Positions 10,806 to 23,491 are shown, numbered from the stretch's first letter. The stretch is DNA of 64,000 nucleotides from Proteles cristata cristata (GCA_017311185.1 JAESUZ010003531.1:310001-374000), one strand, 5' to 3'. A program made the numbers and translations. The notes: generated by a model from the letters alone, not told the origin.

Positions 10806-12085
10806 AGAATTGGGCCCACAAATGTATGGCAACTGATCTTTAACAGAGTGGGAAAGAATATCCAATGGAAAAAAGACTGCCTCTGAAACAGATGGTGCTG
10901 GGAAAACTGGACACCAACATGTAGCAGAATGATACTAGATCATTTTCTCACACCAGATATAAAAATAAACTCAAAATGGATAAAGGACCTGAATTGAAGA
11001 CAAGAAACCATCAAAACCCTAGAGAAGAAAGCCAGAAACAACTTCCTTGACCTCAACCGCAGCAATTTCTTACTTGACACATCCCCAACGGCAAGAGAAT
11101 CAAGAGCAAAAATAATCTATTGGGACCTCATCAAGATAAAAATCTTGTGCATGGTAAAGGAAACAATCCAGAAAGCTAATAGGCAATCGACGGAATGGGA
11201 AAAGATAGTCACAAATTACATATCAGATAAAAGTCTAGTATCCAAAATCTATAAGGAACACACTAAACTCCACACCAGAGAAACAAATAATCCAGTAAAG
11301 AAATAGACAGAAGACATGAACAGACACTTCTCCAAAGAGGACATCCAGATGGCCAACAGACACATGAAACGATGCTCAGCATCCCTCCTCATCAGGGAAA
11401 TACAAATCAAAACTACACTGAGATACCACCTCACACCGGTCAGTGTGGCTAAAAGGAACAAACCAGGAGAGTCTAGATCCTGGCAAAGATGTGGAGAAAT
11501 GGGCACCCCCCTCCACTGTTGGTGGGAATGTAAACTGGTGAAGCCCCTCTGGAAACCAGTATGGAGGTTCCTCAAAAAATTAACAATAGTACTCCCCTAT
11601 GACCCAGCAGAATCACTGATAGGAATTTACCCAAGGGATACAGGAGTGCTGATGCATAGGGCACATGTACCCCAATGTTCACAGCAGCACTCTCAAAAAA
11701 AATATGGAAAGCCTAAGTGTCCGTCAAGTGATAAATGGATCAATGGCAATAAGAATAAAATCTGGCCATGTGTATCAACATGGATGGAACTTGAGAGTGT
11801 TATGCTGACTGAAATAAGTCAAGCAGAAAAAGACAGATACCATATGTTTGCATGTATAGGAGGATTAGGAGGAATTTAACGGAGGACCAAGGGCGAGAAG
11901 AAGGGGATAAATAGTTGGGGAGAGGGTGGGAGGCAAACCATAGGGACTCTTGAATGCTGAGTACAAACTGAAGGCTGATGGGGTTTGGGGAGAGGGGAAG
12001 GGGGGTGATGGCATGGAGGAGGGTACTCGTGGGAATGAGCACTGGGTGTTATATAGTAACCTATTGGACAATAAACTATTTTTAA

Positions 12086-12734
12086 AAATATTCTAATAGA
12101 CTAAATTTAGGTTAGAAATATGTGTGATACTAATCCAGTGTTATACTTTTGTTAGTTCTCATTTTCAATAGATGCAATTAATCATTCTGCCAAGGGTAAT
12201 CAGATATTTTTGACTTATATGAATTTCCCACCATTAAGTAAAGGTGATATTCTATAGAATCAGTGTATGATGAACTCTGTCCCAAGTCACGGTGCTTATG
12301 GGCAATTTTTATCTAAAACACTCTACCTTGTGGCCATGGGTGGCACTGCTAACATAGCCCTAAAAGCTTGGTCAGTGCCTTCCTAAATTTTCCCAGTTAA
12401 TATATGTTTCTCTGCTTTACTTTCCTTACTCTGCTTGTCAGAATCCAAGTTCTTTGTAGCTTTGGTTCCCATAAAGAAGGGCATCAGTCTTAATCTAGTG
12501 AATTATGGGTAAACCTCTATACCCACTTCTTCAACACAATTAATTATGAGATATTTGTTAGCTATTGTGTTAACTCACTTATGAGATATCAACCCGAATA
12601 CCCACACAGGGGTCCTCCAAGGGCGTTGCCAAGCATTTCAGAACTATGATAGCTGGATGACAACTTGATGAACCAGCAAGCAAATGGGGAAGAAGGGAAA
12701 GTAGATGGCACTGTGAATCCACTCACTAAAACCT
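12086..12734. other. Unassigned sequence of balanced composition
   Basis: Less AT-rich than its surroundings between about 12270 and 12720, with no long open frame. It does not match any repeat family I can recall. It could be unique DNA or an old LTR-type relic. Confidence 0.4.
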
Positions 12735-12867
12735 TTTTGTTTGTCTTAAGTTTGTTTGTTGTTTAAATCTAGGTAACATATAGTGAAATATTGGGGTTAG
12801 AAGTAGAGCTTAGTGATTCATCACTTATATTAAATGCCTAGTACTCATCAAAACAAGTATCCTTCGC

Positions 12868-13080
12868 AGGGTGTCTAGGTGGTTCAGTGTGTGAGCCCCT
12901 GACTGCTTCGCAGGTCATGATCTCATGGTCTGTGAGCTCAAGCCCTGCATCAGGCTCTGTGCTGACAGCTCAGAACCTGGAGCCTGCTTCATGATCTGTG
13001 TCTCTCCTTCTCTCTGTCCCTCCTCCACTCACTCTGTCTCTCTCTCTTCTCTTGAAAATAAATAAACATTGAAAAAATTT
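12868..13080 (+). mobile_element. Older CAN-type SINE
   Basis: GGGTGTCTAGGTGGTTCAG head, decayed box B, tail GAAAATAAATAAACATTG. Flanking AAGTATCCTTC (before) and AAGTATCCTCC (after) indicate a target-site duplication in the L1 3' UTR. Confidence 0.85.
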
Positions 13081-13533
13081 TAAAGTATCCTCCTTAATAC
13101 TCATCATTCATTTAGATCATCCTCTGACCACTTACATGCAACAACCCTCAGTTTTTTCCTCCTTATACTTAGGAATCTCTTATGGTTTCTTTTCTTCCCT
13201 CTCTCTTTTTCTTTTCTTTTTGTTCCACTCTGCTCATCCCTTTTGTTTTTTAAATTCAACATATGAGTGAAATCATATAGTATTGATGTTCTCTGAATCA
13301 CTTATTTCTCTTTGCATAATACATTCTAGCTCCACCCAAGTCTTACAAATGAAAAGATGTCTTTCCTTTTTCTTGGATGATTAATATTCCATTGTAAATA
13401 TATACCATATCTTCTTTTTCCATTGATTAATGGATGTACATTTGGGCTCTTTCTGTAATTTGGCTATTGTTGATAGCATTGCTATAAGCATCAAGGTGCA
13501 TGTGCCCCATTGAAGCAAGATATTTTTATCCTT

Positions 13534-13837
13534 CAGGTAAATACCTAGAAATGCAATTCCTGAGTCATATGGTAGTTTTATGTTTAACTTTTTTATAAAA
13601 CTCAATAATCAGGTAAATACCTAGAAATGCAATTCCTGAGTCATATGGTAGTTTTATGTTTAACTTTTTTATAAAACTCAATAATCAGGTAAATACCTAG
13701 AAATGCAATTCCTGAGTCATATGGTAGTTTTATGTTTAACTTTTTTATAAAACTCAATAATCAGGTAAATACCTAGAAATGCAATTCCTGAGTCATATGG
13801 TAGTTTTATGTTTAACATTTTTATAAAACTCAATAAT
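13534..13837. repeat. Four-copy 76-bp tandem repeat inside L1 ORF2
   Basis: Units start at 13534, 13610, 13686 and 13762, each with CAGGTAAATACCTAGAAATG and ending CTCAATAAT. Units 1-3 look identical and unit 4 differs by one base (AACATTTTT for AACTTTTTT). No spacers separate the units, so this is not a CRISPR array. The unit is part of the L1 ORF2 C-terminal region (antisense GIYLKD...), which is single-copy in the other L1s of the window. Confidence 0.97.
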
Positions 13838-13999
13838 GATTTCCAGAATGGCTGCACCAATTTGCATTCCCTTCAATAGCGCAGGAAGGTTCCCCTTCTC
13901 CCCAAACTCACCAGCATCTATTGTTTCCTGTATTGCTAATTTTAAACATTCTGACAGGTGTGAAGTGGTATTTGATCACGGTATTAATTTTTATTTCCT

Positions 14000-14225
14000 T
14001 TTTTTTTTAAATTTTTTTTAAAAAATGTTTTGTTTATTTCTAGGAGAGAGAGACAGCATGAGCAGGGGAGGGTCAGAGAGAGAGGGAGTCACAGACCGAA
14101 ACAGGCTCCAGGCTCTGAGCTGGCAGTCAGCACAGAGCCCGACGCGGGGCTCGAACTAACGAACCACGAGATCATGACCCGAGCGAAAGTCGGACGCTTA
14201 ACCAACTAAGCCACCCGGGCGCCCC
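14000..14225 (-). mobile_element. CAN-type SINE, antisense, in L1
   Basis: AATTTTTATTTCCT at 13986-13999 is repeated at 14226-14239. The L1 text continues directly across the insertion. Confidence 0.95.
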
Positions 14226-14747
14226 AATTTTTATTTCCTGATAATGAGTTATGTTGAGTATATTTTCATGTGTCTGTTAGCCATGTGTATGTCTTCTTTG
14301 GGAAAATGTCTATTCATGCCTTCTGCCTATTTCTTCACTGGATTACTTGGTTTCCGGGTGTTGAGTGTGATAAGTTCTTTATATATTGTGGACACTAACA
14401 ATTTATCAGATATTTCATTTGCAAATATCTTTTCCCATCTTATAAGTTGTCTTTTAGTTTTGTTGATACTTTCTTTTCTATGCAGAAGCTTTTCATCTTG
14501 TTGAAGTCCCACCAGTTCACTGTTCTTTCATTTCCCTTGCCTCAGGGCATGTGTGTACAAAGAAGTTGATACAGCTCATGTCAAAGAGGTTGCTGTATGT
14601 GTTTTCCTAAGTATTTTGATGACTTTAAGTCACATTTGGTCTTTCAACTATTTTGAACTTACTTTTGTGTATGGTGCAAGAAAGTCGTCCAGTTTCACCC
14701 TTCTGCCGTCCAGTTTTTGCAAACCTTTTTTTGAAAACACTGTCTTT

Positions 14748-16291
14748 ATGGAACCACAAAAGACCCCGAATAGCCAAAGTAATCCTGAAAAATAAAACCA
14801 AAACGGAAGGGATCACCATCCCAGACTTTAGCCTCTACTACAAAACTGTCATCATCAAGACAGTATGGTATTGGCACAAAAACAGACACATAGACCAATG
14901 GAACAGAATTGAGAACTCAGAAGTGGACCCAAAAGTATACAGCCAACTAATCTTTGACAAAGCAGGAAAGAATATCCGTGGAAAAAAGACAGCCTTTTTA
15001 ACAGATGGTGTTGGGAGAACTGGACAGCAACATGCAGAAGAATGAAACTAGATCATTTTCTCACACCATGCACAAAAATAAACTCAAAATGGATAAAGGA
15101 CCTGAACGTGAGACAGGAAACTATCAACACCCTAGAGGAGAAAGCAGGAAACAACCTCCTTGACCTCCACCGCAGCAACTTCTTACTTGACACATCCCCA
15201 AAAGCAAGGGAATTAAGAGCAAAATAAACTGTTGGGACCTCCTCAAGATTAAAAGCTTCTGCACAGCCAAGGAAACAACCCAGAAAATTAATAGGCAACC
15301 AACGGAATGGGAAAAGATAGTTGCAAATGACATATCAGATAAAGGGTTAATATCCAGAATCTATAAGGAACTCACCAAACTACACGCCTGAAAAACAAAC
15401 AACCCAGTGAAGAAATGGGCAGAAGATATGAACAGACACTTCTCCAAAGAGGACATCCAGATGGCCAACAGACACATGAAACGATGCTCAGCATCGCTCC
15501 TCATCAGGGAAATACAAATCAAAACCACACTGAGATACCACCTCACGCCAGTCAGAGTGGCTAAAATGAGCAAATCAGAGAACTCTAGATGCTGGCGAGG
15601 ATGTGGAGAAACGGGCACCCTCCTACACTGTTGGTGGGAATGTAAACTGGTACAGCCCCTCTGGAAAACAGTGTGGAGGTTCCTCAAGGAAACTAACAAT
15701 AGAACTCCCCTATGACCCAGCAATAGCACTGCTAGGAATTTACCCAAGGGATACAGAAATGCTGATGCATAGGAGCACATGTACCCCAATGTTCATAGCA
15801 GCACTCTCCACGATAGCTAAAACCTGGAAAGAGCCTAAGTGTCCATCAACAGATGAATGCATCAAGAAGATGTGGTTTATCTATACCATGGAATACTACA
15901 TGGCAATGAGAAACAATGAAATCTGGCCATGTGTAGCAACATGGATGGACCTTGAGGGTGTTATGCTGAGCGAAATAAGTCAGGCAGAGAAGGACAAATA
16001 TCATATGTGTGCACGTATAGGAGGATTAGGAGGAACTTAACAGAGGACCAAGGGGGAGAAGAAGGGCGGAAATGGTGGGGGAAAGGGAGAGAGGCAAACC
16101 ATGAGAGACTCTTGAATGCTGACAAAAACTGAGGACTGGTGGATGTGGGGGGGAGGAGGGGTGGACATGGAGGAGGGCACTTGTGGGGATGAGCACTGGG
16201 TGTTATGTGGAAACTAATTTGACAATAAACTATTTGTAAAAAATAAATAAATAAATAAAAAATATAAAAAATAATAATAAAAAAAAGGAAA
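14748..16291 (+). mobile_element. Nested 5'-truncated L1 with target-site duplication
   Basis: Plus-strand ORF2 C-terminal half and 3' UTR inserted into the antisense L1. GAAAACACTGTCTTT at 14733-14747 recurs as GAAAAGACTGTCTTT at 16292-16306 (one mismatch). Frames at 15407-15715 and 15603-16040 overlap, showing a frameshift just after the motif [18 protein letters not shown], the cysteine/histidine cluster of the ORF2 C-terminus. The tail is A-rich with AAATAAATAAATAAATAA. Confidence 0.93.
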
Positions 16292-16556
16292 GAAAAGACT
16301 GTCTTTTTCCTATTGGATATTCGTCCCTGCTTTGTTGAAGATGAGTTCACATATTGTTATAAGTGTGGGTCCATTCCTGGGTTTTGTCCTCTGTTCCTTT
16401 TAATTATGGATCTGTTGTTTATACTGCTTGATGACTACCACTTGTAATATAGCTTTAAGTTCAGAATTGTGTTATCTCCAGGTTTGTTTTTCTTTTCTAA
16501 TATGGCTTTGGCTATTCAGGACCTATTGTGGTTCCATACAAATTTTAGAATTATTG

Positions 16557-16742
16557 AGGGACAGCTTGGTGGCTCAGTCTCTTAAACATCTGACTCTAGA
16601 TTTCTGCTGAGATCATGATCATGAGACAGAACCCCACACAGGGATGCACAGGGCCCCACTGTGGGTAGAAGTTTGCTTGAGATTCTATCTCTCTCTCTCT
16701 TTCTCTGTCCCTCCCACATTCTCTTTCTCATCTCTTTCTCTT
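16557..16742 (+). mobile_element. Old CAN-type SINE
   Basis: AGCTTGGTGGCTCAGTCTC head and a CT-rich end without a clear A tail. The box B region is rearranged. Confidence 0.7.
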
Positions 16743-16849
16743 CTTGTTTCAGTTTTCTTAGTTTACATATTTCTAGAAATTTATTAATTTCCTCCAGAAT
16801 GCTTAATTTGTTGTCATATAATTTTTCCCAATAGTCTGTTCTCATTGTT

Positions 16850-17000
16850 TTTAAAAATAGTTTATTGTCAAGTTGGTTTCCATATAATACCCAGTGCTCG
16901 TCCCCACAAGTGCCCTCCTTCATGCCCATCACCCCCCTTCCCATCCCTCCCATCATTCCTCAGTTTGTTCTCAGTATTCAAGAGTCTCTCATGGTTTTTA
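16850..17000 (-). mobile_element. Very short young L1 3' UTR insertion, antisense
   Basis: Complement of the young 3' UTR end (GGTTTCCATATAATACCCAG, CACAAGTGCCCTCCTTCATG, TTCAAGAGTCTCTCATGG). About 150 bp, the product of extreme 5' truncation, lying inside an older L1. Confidence 0.85.
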
Positions 17001-17110
17001 TTTCTGTGGTGTTGTTTGCCACCTCTCCTATTTGTGATTTTATTTATTTGGGTCATTTATCTTTTCTTTTTGCTAAGTCTGGCTATTGGTTTATCATTTT
17101 CTTAATTCTT

Positions 17111-18056
17111 AAAAAAAAAAACTTTTTTATCTTTGGAAAGCCAGTCGTGTTGCTAGGTGGCAGGACTTCTGAAAGAATGACTGACAGACCTGGTCAATAA
17201 TGTTAGACATTGTAACTTCATGGAGCAGGTGGTTCAGACCAGTTAAGCCATAGTCAAAAGTCAGGGAGTTTAGGTAGAATTTGAAGTGCTATCAACTATT
17301 TAACAAACTAGTATGAGAATCTTTCTATATTCTAAAAACTGGGTTATTCACACCAGTTGAGTTACTGTCTTAGTTGAGTATAAATGTTATCCCCAGTAAA
17401 TCCCAACTCCTCAGAGTAAGTGAATAAGATTGAAATGAAGGGAAATATTTTACTTGAAAGATGAAGATGAAACATGGTTTAAATTAATTCATGAATGAAG
17501 TAAAAACTATGACAAATATTTGAATATTGCATATAAAAGCAGTAGTGATGGATTGTTTTATTGATTAAAATTGAGAAAATAAACTGCAAGGAAACTTTGC
17601 ACATCAAACGTCAAAAAGAAGAATAAAGTAGACAAAATGAATAATACAATTGCATTTTTATTTTTTCAGACTTGGTCTTCCTGAAAATACCTCATGGAGG
17701 TTCTGTTAAGACGTATACTTTCTGGAAGCATAGCTCAGGAACCACATCTTGAAGTTTCACTAAAAGAAAAAAAATATCCTTGTTAATGTTACACATGGAT
17801 ACTATGACATAATTGGAATTTAATTTGGTTCAAGTTTTGGAATTTCCCCAGAGGGCATACATACTAATTACCAATGGGAGCAAAAGTATTTATAATTCTG
17901 ATTTATTATTTTATTTTGTATAATAAACGTTTTAAAAATTAAATAAAACTTTAAACGAAAGTAAGTTTCTTTAAAGTGATTGTGTTTATCAACTTTTGTG
18001 ACTCAAAAAACTGTATAAATATTGAAGATTACTTTTTACAGTTTTATTAGAGCTAG
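17111..18056. other. No gene or repeat recognised
   Basis: AT-rich, with no open frame above 60 codons that looks real. Candidate unique genomic DNA. Confidence 0.5.
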
Positions 18057-18080
18057 TATATATATATAAATATATAAATG

Positions 18081-18145
<65 letters not shown>
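18057..18145. repeat. (TA)n dinucleotide tract
   Basis: Almost pure TA over about 75 bases after a short imperfect lead-in. The tract is self-complementary and could form a hairpin or cruciform. Confidence 0.97.
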
Positions 18146-18150
<5 letters not shown>

Positions 18151-19044
18151 GCTCATGGAGCTACTTTCTTGAACTTTCTTGAACATTTGTGTTGAGGTTT
18201 CCCCCTAGTGTGGATGTACTGCACTCATTCAATACAAAGAGATTTTCTTTAGGTGTGTGTTTGCAGGGACCGATAGCATCAGTTGCTGCATGAAGAATTT
18301 GAATCTTTAAGTTGGCCTCATTATCACCATACTTCAGTAACCATGGGCAGTATGCATCCTAATAGATATTTAGACTAAACAGGTACAAGTAGATTTCATT
18401 CTTTTTTTAATATATCCATTTGAATTACTAATACATGGTTTCTTCTTATGGGACACTTAAGAATATTCCATTCTGGCTGTTATTCCAATCCTGAAATCAC
18501 ATTGGCAAATTCAGTTCAGAGCATTTATCCTCCCTGCCTCCCCACATACTCTTGGGCATAATTAAAACACCACACACTAATCTGGCAAAAAAGAAAAGAC
18601 AAAAAAAAAAAAATTAAAGAGATGCTACTAATTGAAATAATGAGGTAAGATCTTATTAGTCTAAGAAAACTTTTTGAAAATTACAAATCTGAATAATCAT
18701 CACGGGGCTTGTTATAGTAACAAGATGACTGATAATTGTTTGGAGTTCTAACAGTTCTGTCTCCTGGGTATGCTTACCTAGATTAATTACAGTACATCTG
18801 TTCAGTACCACCCAAAAGAGCAGACACTGAATGCAGTACGAACCCTTTGAGAAACTGAGAGACCTAAAAGTGAATGTAATTATGAGACTAGATTAAAAAT
18901 AAATAAATAAATTATAAAATTAGCTTTAAGGTTGGAAAATATATGGAGTATCCACCGCTCACATATAGTGCCTATAATGCAAAATTGAACAACTAACAAA
19001 ATTATACCTAAACTTAAATTTAAAAAAATTTAAAAAAGAAGAGG
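18146..19044. other. No gene or repeat recognised
   Basis: Mixed-composition DNA with no supported coding region. An A-run at 18600-18613 is the only low-complexity piece. Confidence 0.45.
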
Positions 19045-19049
19045 TTAAG

Positions 19050-19265
19050 ATCCAGGCAAACACACATACACAGGAAACACCATGTGAAAACACAGGGGAA
19101 AAAACAGCCATCTACAAGCAAGAAGAGAGAGCACAAAAGAAACCAACCTTACTGACACTTTGATTTTTAACTTCTGGTCTCCAGAACTGTGGGAAAATAA
19201 AGTTCTGTTATTAAAGCTGTTCAGTCTTTGGTACTTTGTTTTGGCAGCCCTCACAAACTAATACA
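19050..19265 (+). mobile_element. MaLR-type LTR fragment (MLT1/MST-like)
   Basis: The 3' part of an ERVL-MaLR LTR: GACACTTTGATTTTTAACTT, then TCTCCAGAACTGTG, an AATAAA-like signal and the usual end CAGCCCTCACAAACTAATAC. Only the LTR end is visible, with no internal retroviral genes. Confidence 0.7.
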
Positions 19266-19479
19266 CGAGGCTTAGTCTGTAACTAATTTGATAGAAAAGT
19301 AGTGAGAGATTTTGCAATCTGTGATTAACAAGATAAATTAATAAATTGAGAAGTATCATTTGTTTGCTTTTTCTTCACTGTGTAAAGAAAATGTTTTTAA
19401 ATTAAAAGTTCTTAACATCAGACACTTGCATAATATTTTTTAATACTTATAATAAATATAAACTGTTAACTAGAAAAAA

Positions 19480-19704
19480 CAAACTGGCTCTTTCTTAAAA
19501 AGTTAAATATATATCTATTCTTTGACCCACCAATTCCACACCTAGGTATTTATCAAAGATAATAAATGCATATGTCCACAGAAATCCTTGTAAATATCTA
19601 AAAAGCTTTATTAACAGAAGGCAGAACATAGCTCAGGTGTCAATTGTTAAGAGAATGGAAAAATAAAATGTAATGCATCTATTCAAAGGAACAGTAATCA
19701 TTGG
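19480..19704 (+). mobile_element. Ancient L1 ORF2 C-terminal fragment
   Basis: TTTGACCCACCAATTCCACA followed by CTAGGTATTTATCAAAG is the old form of the ORF2 block encoding 'DPAIPLLGIY'. It is cut at 19705 by the start of the next L1. Confidence 0.65.
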
Positions 19705-21808
19705 GAAATGATGCTAAGATGGGAGGATAGCAGGAGGACTCTAGGCTTTCTCAACCATGGAACACAACTAGTTTACTATGAAATCACTCTGAATATCCAA
19801 GAAATCAACCTGAGCACTTATAGAACAAACTGCACAATTAGAGGGAAAGAAGAGACCACACTGAGGAAGGTAGCAAGCGCTGAGCTGTGGTTTGGGAAAT
19901 AAATGGGCTGCAGGTGCTTCAGGGAAGAAGGAGCCCTGATCGAAGAGAGAGGCTTAGAGAGGAGAGTTCACAAGGAAATGAAGAAGGAAAACATGTCCCC
20001 AAAGCTCTTGGCTGGGTAAACGGGAGGGGTTGATTTTTGTGAGTTGTTGCAACCAGTGGTACAACTGGAGTTTTAAATGTCAGTGGGTTTGGCTGGGATA
20101 GAACACTGAAGGCACTACCCTACTCCTGAAGAGAAGGCAGCCAGGCAAACAACACTAGGACAGATGTCTCAACCTGAGGATCACCTAAGGTGCACAAAGC
20201 AGGGACTCTTCCCTCTTCTTTCAGAGCATCTATGAGAGGTGGCTTTGACAGAAATACATCCCTGGGGACAAAAGAGCCATCTGGAGCTGTTGGCTTTCCC
20301 CTCTCACCCAGCATAGACTCAAATATACTTACCTAGGGCTTCTTGTGTCAACACTGGCAGTTTAGCCTGCTTCTTCCAAATCCCAAGTCCATACCCTGTG
20401 GTGCTACTGTCTTCTTGGTCAAACCTACATCCATTCCAGTGCAATGAGCCCCTCCCCAAGAAGACAAGATCAGGCCCCACCACAGCACATCCCTGAAGTT
20501 TGGAGTTTTAAAAGTCATAAGGTTTGTCTGGGATAGAGCCCAAAGTGTCCTGTGTTTCAGGAAAACAACACAGAGAAAGACAGTATGAAAATAGCAATGT
20601 AAAAAATGCCTTAGTTGCACTATGGGGAGATTATTCAATCTGGGAGTGCTTCCCTGAAAGCAGCAGGTACTGAGATCACTCTCCAAGAGCAAAGTAGCTC
20701 CTTGGTGCTATTTCTCACCCTTGTTTCTCAGCATTAACAACATTTAGCAAATAGCTCAGTGCTAATCCTGGCTGCCTAGCATGGTTACACTAAGTTACCA
20801 CGTTAGGAAAATGTACATTAGTCCCAGCTCAGTGGACTCCTTCCCCAGAAGACCATCAGAAATCCTTACACATACTACATCACCAGAACAGAGAGTCCTG
20901 CAAGGATTCAGTTCCAGTACAAGTAGCATAAAGTCTCATTTCACAAGCAGACTAGAGCGCGCCTAGTTAAATTTTCCCACACTCTGGACAAAGAACAAGA
21001 ACTGTTAATTTCAGTCAAGGAGAGGCTCTACAGATAACTATTCTGAAGGATAGAGCATCTAAAACAAAACAACAGAGTGCATGCAACACACAACAGAGAC
21101 ATTTTGAAGCATCAGGCCCTGGACACTATATGAACTCTTCTTCATAAAGACATTACGTTCAAGATCAGAAAACATAACAAGATTTTCTAACACAGAGTAG
21201 ATCGACACATAGACAAAATGCAAAGATGGAGGAATTCATTCCAGAAAAACAAAACAAACAAACCAAGAAAAGGTCATGTCCAGATATGTAATAGAAATAT
21301 ATGTAAATAATATGCCTGATAGACAACTTAAAGCAACAATCATAAGGATACTCACTGGGGTTGACAAAAAGATTGGAAGACTACAGGGATGCTTTTACCA
21401 CAGAGATAAAAGTTAAATAAACAATGTGTCAGAAATGAAAAATGCAATAACTGAGATTTGAAAAAGACCAGATATAGTGAACAAGGATGGAAGAAGCAGA
21501 GGAAAAAATAAGCAAAACAGAAGATAGAATAATGGAAAACAATAAAGCTGAACGAAAGAAATTAAAATTATGGATCATGAAAATAGACATAAGGAACTCT
21601 GATTCCATCAAACATAATAACATTTGTATCATAGTAGTCCCAGAAAAAGAAGAGAGAAAAAGGGGCAGAAAATTCACTTCAGGAAATAGTAGTTAAAAAC
21701 TTCCCTAAACTGGTATCCAAACCCAGAAGACACAGAAAACCCCATCAAAATCAACAATAGCAGGCCAATGCCAAGATATATTGTAGTTAAATATGCAAAA
21801 TATAGACA

Positions 21809-21945
21809 TGGAGCACCTGTTTGGATTACTCATAAGAGTATTCAACTGTTGATTTTGGGTCATGGGTTCAAGCCCTATGTGGGATGTAGATATTGTGTAA
21901 ATAAATAAAACTTTAAAATAGAGAGAGAAAGGAAAAAAAAAAAAA
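21809..21945 (+). mobile_element. Short tRNA-type SINE
   Basis: GAGCACCTGTTTGGATTACT head, box B CATGGGTTCAAGCCC, then directly AAATAAATAAAAC without the usual CT-rich middle. A deleted copy or an older short subtype. Confidence 0.65.
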
Positions 21946-23491
21946 AAGCCCAAAACCAGAAAGACACAAGTAATCTCTAACAAGACAAGACCCAAAAGGC
22001 TAGCTGCAGATCTCCCCACAAGGAATATTCCACGTACTTAACTGAAAAATCTGCAGACAAGAATACCTTATCCGACATTGTAATCATTTAGAATAGAAGG
22101 AGAAATAAAGTTCCCAGACAACAAAAACTAAAGGAATGTGGGAATAATAATAAACCAGCCTCACAAGAAATATTAAAAGGAATTCTATACGTGAGAAGGA
22201 AAGACCAAAAATGACAAGGATTAGAAAGGAAAAGAGAAAATTTCCAAAAGACAAAAACAATTAATAAAATAACACTAAGTATATATCTATCAATAATTAC
22301 TCTGAATATAAATAGACTGAATGATCCAAACAAAGGATATGGGTTGTGAAAATGGATTAAACAAGACACATCTCATATGCTGTTTACAAGAGACTGGTTT
22401 TAGACCTGAAGGCACCCAAAGATTGAAAGTGAGGTGTTGGATAAATATTTATCACGCAAATGGACATCAAATGAAAGGCAGAGTAGCAATACTTCTATAA
22501 AAAATAAACCCTAGATTTTAAACCAAAAACTATAAAAAGAGATGAAGAAGGGCACTATATCATAATAAAAGGGACCAACAAATAAGATGATCTAACAGTT
22601 GTAAATATTTTCCCGCCATGATGAGAGCACTGAAATATTAAGAAACAATAAATAACAAATATAAGGGAACTCATTAATAACAATACAATAATATTAGGGG
22701 ACTTAATATCACCCTTACATCAGTGGACCAGTCATCTAGGCAGAAAATCAACAAGGGAACAATGGTTTGAATGACATACTGGACCAGATAGACCTAAAAG
22801 ATATATTTAGAACATTTCACCCTAAAGCAGCAGAATACAAATGCTTTTCAAGGACACATGGGAAATTCTCCAGAATAGATCACAAATCAGGCCTCAAAAA
22901 GTGCAAAAAGACTGAGATCATACCATGCATATTTTTTGACCACTATACAACGAAACTTGATATCAACCACACAAAAGAATTTGGAAAGACCACAAATGCC
23001 TGAAGGTTAAACAACATTTCACTAAACAATGGATATGTAAACCAAAACAAAAAAAAAAAAAAAAGAAGAAGAAAATTAAAAAAATAAATAAATGAAAATG
23101 AACACAAAATGGTCCAAAATCTTTCAGATGCAGACAATGTGGTCCTAAGAAGGAAGTATATAGCAATACAGGTCTACTTCAAGAAGCAAGAAAAATCACA
23201 AGTAGACAATATAACATTACACCTGAAGGAGTTAGAAAAGAAATAAAACCTAAAGTCAGCAGAAGGGAAATAATAAAGATTAGATCAGAAATTAATAATG
23301 TAGAAAAAAACCAATAGAACTGATCAATGAAAGGAGGAGCTGGTTCTATAAAAAAATAAAATTTATAAAACCCTTAGGCAGAATTACCAAAAGAGGAGAA
23401 AGGATTCAAATAAATAAAGTTGCAAATGAGAGGGGAGAAATAACAACAAAAAATCACAGAAATACAAACAATTATAAGAAAATATTATGAA

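Larger units (their letters stand above)
9175..12085 (+). mobile_element. 5'-truncated L1 (reverse transcriptase to 3' UTR)
   Basis: Starts in the reverse transcriptase part of ORF2 and continues through the ORF2 C-terminus (to about 11820) and a purine-rich 3' UTR ending near 12085 (AATAAACTATTTTTAAAAATA). ORF1, the endonuclease and the 5' UTR are absent. Interrupted by one SINE at 10578. Stops and frameshifts make it non-functional, but the translation is still easy to read, so it is fairly young. Confidence 0.95.
12735..17110 (-). mobile_element. Older L1, antisense, heavily interrupted
   Basis: Antisense 3' UTR at 12735-12867 and 13081-13300 (ACATATGAGTGAAATCATAT), then ORF2 C-terminus and upstream ORF2 to 14747. 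It resumes after a nested L1 at 16307-16556 and again, after a SINE, at 16743-16850 and 17000-17110. The antisense of 16743-16850 encodes NKLSILEEINKFLEI, so several hundred codons are missing between that block and 16556. Confidence 0.85.

Noticed and set aside
13534..13837. CRISPR-like array
   Set aside because: Units are contiguous with no spacers, lie in an L1 and the genome is mammalian; it is a tandem duplication.
15603..16040. 145-codon plus-strand frame as a gene
   Set aside because: L1 ORF2 C-terminus; overlaps another L1 frame because of a frameshift.
19812..20700. Small frames of higher GC as exons of a gene
   Set aside because: The region reads as an L1 5' UTR leading into ORF1; no splice pattern or conserved domain seen.
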